Shown piece by piece: positions 6,757-8,988 of a stretch of DNA of 8,988 nucleotides. The DNA comes from an uncultured Lachnospiraceae bacterium (GTDB lineage: Bacteria; Bacillota; Clostridia; Lachnospirales; Lachnospiraceae): NCBI GenBank assembly GCA_902797475.1, contig CADBTG010000161.1, positions 1 through 8,988 of the forward strand. Direction: 5' to 3'. The notes below the pieces were generated by a model that was given only the letters and a program-made list of their open reading frames with translations, was not told the origin of the DNA and ran no database searches. The translations under genes and the position numbers were made by a program. Each line of letters begins with the position of its first letter. The first letter of the stretch is position 1.

Positions 6757-8067
6757 ATGGTTAAGGTTGTAAAATTCGGCGGAAGCTCTCTTGCAAGCGC
6801 CGACCAGTTTCGAAAAGTAAAGGATATCATCAAGGCGGATCCGGATCGCCGGTTTGTCGTTCCCTCCGCTCCCGGAAAGCGTCACAGCGCCGATACGAAG
6901 GTAACGGACATGCTGTATTCCTGCTATGCTCTTGCCGAGCAGGATGCGGATTTTGACGACGCCCTTTCCGCCATTAAAAAGCGTTATGTCGAGATCATCG
7001 ACGGTCTCGGAATGAACCTGTCCCTTGATAAGGAATTTGACACGCTTCGTGCGGATTTCAAGGCACATGCGGGACGGGAATATGCCGCATCCCGCGGCGA
7101 GTATCTGAACGGCATTGTTCTGGCCGCTTATCTCGGCTTCCCGTTCATCGATTCCGCGGAATACATCTTCTTCTCGCAGGACGGAACCTTCCGTGCCGAA
7201 GAGACGAATGCCGCTCTTTCCGAGAAGCTTCGCGACATGAAGAATGCTGTCATTCCGGGCTTCTACGGTTCCCTTCCGGACGGACGCGTGAAGACGTTCT
7301 CCCGCGGCGGTTCCGACATTACCGGTTCCGTTGTCGCAAGAGCCGTGCAGGCCAATCTCTACGAGAACTGGACCGACGTTTCGGGCTGTCTCGTGACCGA
7401 TCCCCGCATCGTCGAGAATCCGAAGGTCATCGATGTCATCACCTACCGTGAGCTTCGCGAGCTTGCGTACATGGGCTTCAATGTACTGCACGAGGATGCC
7501 ATTTTCCCGGTTCGTACCGCAGGCATCCCGATCAACATCAAGAACACCAATTCCCCCAAGGATCCCGGTACGCTGATTGTCGAGAACACGTCCCGCAAGC
7601 CTTCATTCACGATCACCGGTGTTGCCGGCAAGAAGGGCTTTACCGCTATCAACGTGGAAAAGGATATGATGAATGCCGAAATCGGTTTCGGCCGTCGTCT
7701 CCTGCAGGCCTTCGAGGATAACGGCATCAGTTTTGAGCATATGCCTTCCGGTATCGATACGATGACCGTTGTTGTGCACCAGACCGAATTCGAGGCAAAG
7801 GAGCAGACGGTTCTCGCTGAGATTCACAAACTCTGCAATCCTGACGCCATCGACATTTCCACCGATATCGCCCTGATTGCGGTCGTCGGTCGCGGCATGA
7901 AGTCAAACCGCGGTGTAGCCGCCCGTATCTTCTCCGCCCTCGACCGTGCATCCATCAACATCCGCATGATCGACCAGGGCTCGAGTGAGTTGAACATCAT
8001 CATCGGTGTTTCCAATACCGATTTCGAGGATGCAATCAACGTTATTTACCACGCATTTGTTCAGTAG
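6757..8067 (+). CDS. lysC: Aspartate kinase (monofunctional)
   Basis: Phosphorylates L-aspartate with ATP, the first committed step to lysine, threonine, methionine and diaminopimelate. The 436-residue product fits the monofunctional enzymes. The N-terminal kinase domain (about 1-280) contains KFGGSS (6-11), SAPGKR (37-42), the conserved RGEYLNG (113-119), FSRGGSDITGS (181-191) and WTDVSGCLVTDPR (205-217). Two ACT domains follow, about 295-355 and 370-436, and would bind the amino-acid effector, probably lysine. I placed the start at MVKVVKFGGSS because AAGGAG (6742-6747) is 9 nt upstream and the kinase fold begins at once; an in-frame ATG at 6709 would add 16 residues with no family match. 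The cyclophilin gene follows after 17 nt. No fusion to homoserine dehydrogenase is present. Confidence 0.97.
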   Translation: MVKVVKFGGSSLASADQFRKVKDIIKADPDRRFVVPSAPGKRHSADTKVTDMLYSCYALAEQDADFDDALSAIKKRYVEIIDGLGMNLSLDKEFDTLRADFKAHAGREYAASRGEYLNGIVLAAYLGFPFIDSAEYIFFSQDGTFRAEETNAALSEKLRDMKNAVIPGFYGSLPDGRVKTFSRGGSDITGSVVARAVQANLYENWTDVSGCLVTDPRIVENPKVIDVITYRELRELAYMGFNVLHEDAIFPVRTAGIPINIKNTNSPKDPGTLIVENTSRKPSFTITGVAGKKGFTAINVEKDMMNAEIGFGRRLLQAFEDNGISFEHMPSGIDTMTVVVHQTEFEAKEQTVLAEIHKLCNPDAIDISTDIALIAVVGRGMKSNRGVAARIFSALDRASINIRMIDQGSSELNIIIGVSNTDFEDAINVIYHAFVQ

Positions 8068-8084
8068 TATTAAGGAGGTACTCT

Positions 8085-8600
8085 ATGAATCCCATCGTAA
8101 CATTTACCATGGATGACGGCGCCGTCATGAAGGCGGAGCTCTATCCCGAAATTGCTCCCAACACGGTGAACAACTTCATTTCCCTTGTCAGGAAGGGTTT
8201 TTATAACGGTCTTACGTTCCACCGCGTAATCCCCGGTTTCATGATTCAGGGCGGATGCCCGAAGGGAACCGGCACCGGTGATCCCGGCTACAGCATTCGC
8301 GGGGAGTTCAGCCATAACGGTTTCAAGAACGATCTGAAGCACACGGCCGGCGTTCTTTCGATGGCACGCGCCATGAACCCGAATTCCGCCGGTTCACAGT
8401 TCTTCATCATGCATGAAACCTCTCCTCACCTTGACGGTGAGTATGCCGCATTCGGCAAGCTTACGGAAGGCCTTGACGTCGTTGACGCGATCGCGCATGT
8501 GCGCCGCAACTGGAACGACAAGCCGATCACTCCCGTCATCATGAAGGAAGTTACCGTAGATACCTTTGGTGTGGATTATCCGGAACCGGAGAAAATGTAA
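8085..8600 (+). CDS. Peptidyl-prolyl cis-trans isomerase, cyclophilin type
   Basis: A single-domain cyclophilin of 171 residues that speeds isomerisation of X-Pro bonds. There is no signal peptide, so it is cytosolic. Active-site features are clear: FHRVIPGFMIQGG (45-57) with the catalytic Arg47 and Gln55, then the GVLSMARAMNPNSAGSQFFI block (89-108) with QFF at 105-107, and HLDGEYAAFGKL (115-126). His115 stands where human CypA has Trp121, a position tied to cyclosporin binding; many bacterial cyclophilins lack that Trp. The start is well supported: AAGGAGG lies 6 nt before the ATG. The gene begins 17 nt after lysC and its TAA overlaps the tmcAL ATG, so the three genes look like one operon with translational coupling to tmcAL. 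There is no known pathway link between the three. Confidence 0.97.
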   Translation: MNPIVTFTMDDGAVMKAELYPEIAPNTVNNFISLVRKGFYNGLTFHRVIPGFMIQGGCPKGTGTGDPGYSIRGEFSHNGFKNDLKHTAGVLSMARAMNPNSAGSQFFIMHETSPHLDGEYAAFGKLTEGLDVVDAIAHVRRNWNDKPITPVIMKEVTVDTFGVDYPEPEKM

Positions 8601-8988
8601 TGAAGCTGCTCGGTATCACAGCCGAATATAATCCGTTTCACAACGGTCATGCATATCACATCCGTGAGGCGCGCAGGCGCTCCGGATGTGATTCTGTTAT
8701 TGTGCTTCAAAGCGGCAATTTCGTGCAGCGCGGGACGCCTGCCGTCATGGACAAATACGTCCGAGCCGAGGCTGCGCTTAGAAACGGTGCTGACATCGTT
8801 ATCGAGCTTCCCGTCTTCAGTGCCGCAGCCAGCGCGGAGCTGTTCTCGGAGGGAGCGATTCGGGCATTTGGCGATTTGGGCGTCAATGCCGTCTCCTACT
8901 GTGTCGAGTGTGCCGGCGGTGAGGCCTCATTTAAAAAGACCGTATCGGAAATCCGCCGCGCCGCTGCATTCTTCTGCGAAGAAAGCGA
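8600..8988 (+). CDS. tmcAL: tRNA(Met) cytidine acetate ligase (N-terminal part; cut by window edge)
   Basis: The first 129 codons of a TmcAL/YlbM protein. In Bacillus subtilis this enzyme uses acetate and ATP to make N4-acetylcytidine at wobble position 34 of elongator tRNA-Met. The nucleotidyltransferase-fold N-terminus is plain: LGITAEYNPFHNGHAYH (4-20) carries the HxGH-type motif HNGH (14-17), followed by QSGNFVQRGTPAVMDKY (35-51), then RAEAALRNGADIVIELP (53-69). The full protein is usually near 400 residues, so about two thirds lies beyond the right edge. The ATG overlaps the cyclophilin stop codon (TAATG), and GGAG is about 8 nt upstream, inside the cyclophilin gene. The fragment shows no frameshift or missing motif. 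Confidence 0.95.
   Translation, partial: MKLLGITAEYNPFHNGHAYHIREARRRSGCDSVIVLQSGNFVQRGTPAVMDKYVRAEAALRNGADIVIELPVFSAAASAELFSEGAIRAFGDLGVNAVSYCVECAGGEASFKKTVSEIRRAAAFFCEES

Noticed and set aside
6661..7491. 276-codon minus-strand open frame
   Set aside because: Antisense to lysC and running into the AT-rich divergent promoter region; no RBS and no recognisable protein.
8615..8680. Possible frameshift or truncation of the gene at the right edge
   Set aside because: The frame from 8600 is open to the end of the window with all expected N-terminal TmcAL motifs; it is simply cut by the window.

Overview
The window looks like chromosomal housekeeping DNA of a low-to-mid-GC Firmicute, most likely class Clostridia and possibly Lachnospiraceae. 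The reasons are strong AAGGAGG-type ribosome binding sites, Clostridia/Bacilli-like protein sequences (a YfmM-like ABC-F, an E. coli-type ArgRS without KMSK, a DUF1015 protein, TmcAL/YlbM), short intergenic gaps and AT-rich promoter DNA. No mobile element, CRISPR array, rRNA or tRNA gene was seen.

Layout. Two transcription units diverge from an AT-rich region at about 6565-6756. Leftward on the minus strand run argS, a membrane-anchored SH3b protein with an acidic cytoplasmic tail, a six-helix membrane protein, a DUF1015 protein, and then an ABC-F translation factor that runs off the left edge. The four genes from argS to DUF1015 are closely spaced and probably co-transcribed. A strong intrinsic-terminator-like hairpin follows DUF1015 and lies directly against the ABC-F start codon. 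Rightward on the plus strand run aspartate kinase (lysC), a single-domain cyclophilin and tmcAL, which is cut by the right edge. These are tightly packed, and the last two overlap by one base (TAATG).

How the genes relate. Several products serve translation: ArgRS charges tRNA-Arg, TmcAL acetylates the wobble cytidine of elongator tRNA-Met, and the ABC-F protein acts on the ribosome. Aspartate kinase opens the lysine/threonine/methionine pathway, and the cyclophilin assists protein folding. The SH3b protein, the six-helix protein and the DUF1015 protein have no assigned role.

The two most interesting points are these. First, the SH3b membrane protein ends in a segment resembling the Tudor-like C-terminal domain of UvrD/PcrA helicases, so it may join an extracellular SH3 domain to a cytoplasmic module of a type known to bind RNA polymerase. 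Second, the ABC-F gene has no Shine-Dalgarno next to its start; the only good one lies 55 nt upstream, on the far side of the terminator hairpin. Otherwise the window is ordinary.
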